Below, piece after piece: positions 63,388-64,000 of a DNA stretch of 64,000 nucleotides. Origin of the DNA: Streptomyces bambusae (GTDB lineage: Bacteria > Actinomycetota > Actinomycetes > Streptomycetales > Streptomycetaceae); NCBI RefSeq assembly GCF_020532645.1, contig NZ_JAJAUZ010000005.1:155816-219815 (forward strand), in the 5' to 3' direction. Below the pieces are notes generated by a model that searched no databases, was not told the origin of the DNA, and saw nothing but the letters and a program-made list of their open reading frames with translations. The translations under genes and the position numbers were made by a program. Positions within the stretch are counted from its first letter, which is position 1. The number at the start of each line of letters is the position of its first letter.

Positions 63388-64000
63388 ATGCTCAACAACG
63401 AACCCCTTCACAACGGCGCTGACGACAGCCCCAGTGACACCCTGCCGCCGCGCCGCCGGCGCCGCGCGGCGTCCCGCCCGGCCGGCCCGCCCGGCGGTGC
63501 CGTGACCCCCGAGCCGGCTGCCGAGGCCGCTCCTGCCGCCGCGCCGGCCGCCGACGAGGCCCCCGCCGCCGCCCCGGCCCGTACCCGCCGCCGCGCCACC
63601 CGCGCCGCGACCACCGCCGCCGTCGCCGAGACCCCGGCCGTCGTCGAGGCTCCGGCTGTCGAGCCGGTCGTCGAGGAGGCTGCTCCGGCCGCCGCTCCGG
63701 CGCGTTCCCGTCGTCGTGCGACGCGTGCCGCGGCTGCTCCGGTGGCCGAGACCCCGGCCGTCGCCGAGGCTGCGGCTGTCGAGCCGGTCGTCGAGGAGGC
63801 TGCTCCGGCCGCCGCTCCGGCGCGTTCCCGTCGTCGTGCGACGCGTGCCGCGGCTGCTCCGGTGGCCGAGACCCCGGCCGTCGCCGAGGCTCCGGCTGTC
63901 GAGCCGGTCGTCGAGGAGGCTGCTCCGGCCGCCGCCCCGGCCCGTACCCGCCGCCGCGCCACCCGCGCCGCGACCACCGCCGTCGAGGCCCCGGCCGTGA
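63388..64000 (+). CDS. rne: Ribonuclease E/G, repeat-rich N-terminus (partial)
   Basis: The reading frame stays open to the right edge (204 codons). The product starts MLNNEPLHNGADDSPSD, then PPRRRRR, then long Ala/Pro/Val/Glu stretches with repeated RRRATRAA basic boxes. This is the unstructured N-terminal region of actinobacterial RNase E/G (RNase ES type), where the catalytic S1 domain follows a low-complexity head. The identification rests also on position after TIGR03960/TIGR03936, as in S. coelicolor where RNase ES lies there. The catalytic domain is outside the window. The basic boxes could bind RNA. The 120-bp repeats inside it are described separately. Confidence 0.8.
   Translation, partial: MLNNEPLHNGADDSPSDTLPPRRRRRAASRPAGPPGGAVTPEPAAEAAPAAAPAADEAPAAAPARTRRRATRAATTAAVAETPAVVEAPAVEPVVEEAAPAAAPARSRRRATRAAAAPVAETPAVAEAAAVEPVVEEAAPAAAPARSRRRATRAAAAPVAETPAVAEAPAVEPVVEEAAPAAAPARTRRRATRAATTAVEAPAV
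63624..63983 (+). repeat. 120-bp in-frame tandem repeat, three copies
   Basis: Copies begin near 63624, 63744 and 63864 and encode 40 residues each. Positions 63661-63720 are identical to 63781-63840, and 63721-63780 differ from 63841-63900 by one base. The last copy switches near 63931 to codons like those at about 63568-63617, giving a mosaic. The repeat may continue past the window. Confidence 0.9.

Overview
The window is chromosomal DNA from a Streptomyces or very close relative. Coding regions have very high G+C with strongly GC-biased third codon positions and many GTG starts. The gene order is the conserved tRNA-Pro - tig - clpP1 - clpP2 - clpX - valS - folC - ndk - mreBCD - pbp2 - rodA - radical SAM - rne neighbourhood. 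Actinobacterial families such as DUF6153, an SCO4226-type nickel-binding protein, an NsdA-like regulator, an Eis-type acetyltransferase and DUF4233 are also present. No phage, insertion sequence, CRISPR array, toxin cluster or biosynthetic gene cluster was seen.

Positions 1-15.3 kb are mixed accessory and metabolic genes: the start of a cysteine synthase-like gene, a small DUF6153 protein, a PucR-like regulator translationally coupled to an APC transporter, a Tat-exported molybdenum hydroxylase pair (IorA/IorB type), a nickel-binding protein, a PAS-SpoIIE phosphatase, an NsdA-like developmental regulator, a phosphotransferase-fold protein and a Tat-exported KstD-like flavoprotein. Positions 15.45-15.66 kb hold extreme poly-G/poly-C sequence that is probably an assembly artefact. 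From 15.7 to 26.8 kb come a large secreted subtilase, a CGNR regulator divergent from a VOC protein over a repeated operator, a PPOX-family gene broken by one in-frame TAG, an AbiEi/DUF559-like protein, aminopeptidase N, a DsbA-family protein and an Fe superoxide dismutase with a candidate Nur box.

Positions 26.9-32.5 kb carry three paralogous amino-acid permeases interrupted by bioY. Positions 32.7-37.6 kb hold rpiB, a Nei-type glycosylase, an Eis-like acetyltransferase, a membrane SpoIIE phosphatase, an HD-domain protein and a small membrane protein. Positions 37.6-46.4 kb hold two tRNA genes and the protein-quality block (trigger factor, ClpP1P2, ClpX) followed by valS. Between valS and folC sit a VKOR protein, an orphan histidine kinase and a second MreB-type actin.

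Positions 49.4-58.4 kb are folC, DUF4233, ndk and the complete elongasome cluster mreB-mreC-mreD-pbp2-rodA. These cluster genes are thought to direct cell-wall synthesis, in streptomycetes chiefly in aerial hyphae and spores. The window ends with a CYTH-CHAD protein, the TIGR03960/TIGR03936 radical-SAM pair and the repeat-rich N-terminus of ribonuclease E/G.

Most operons end in perfect GC-rich hairpins without U tracts. Four genes show a -10-like hexamer with exactly 6 nt before the start codon, as expected for leaderless mRNAs. I did not find a clearly new multi-gene system. The most promising leads are the repeated operator at 19.82-19.89 kb, the extra MreB paralog, the CTG start at 62335 and the 120-bp repeats in rne.
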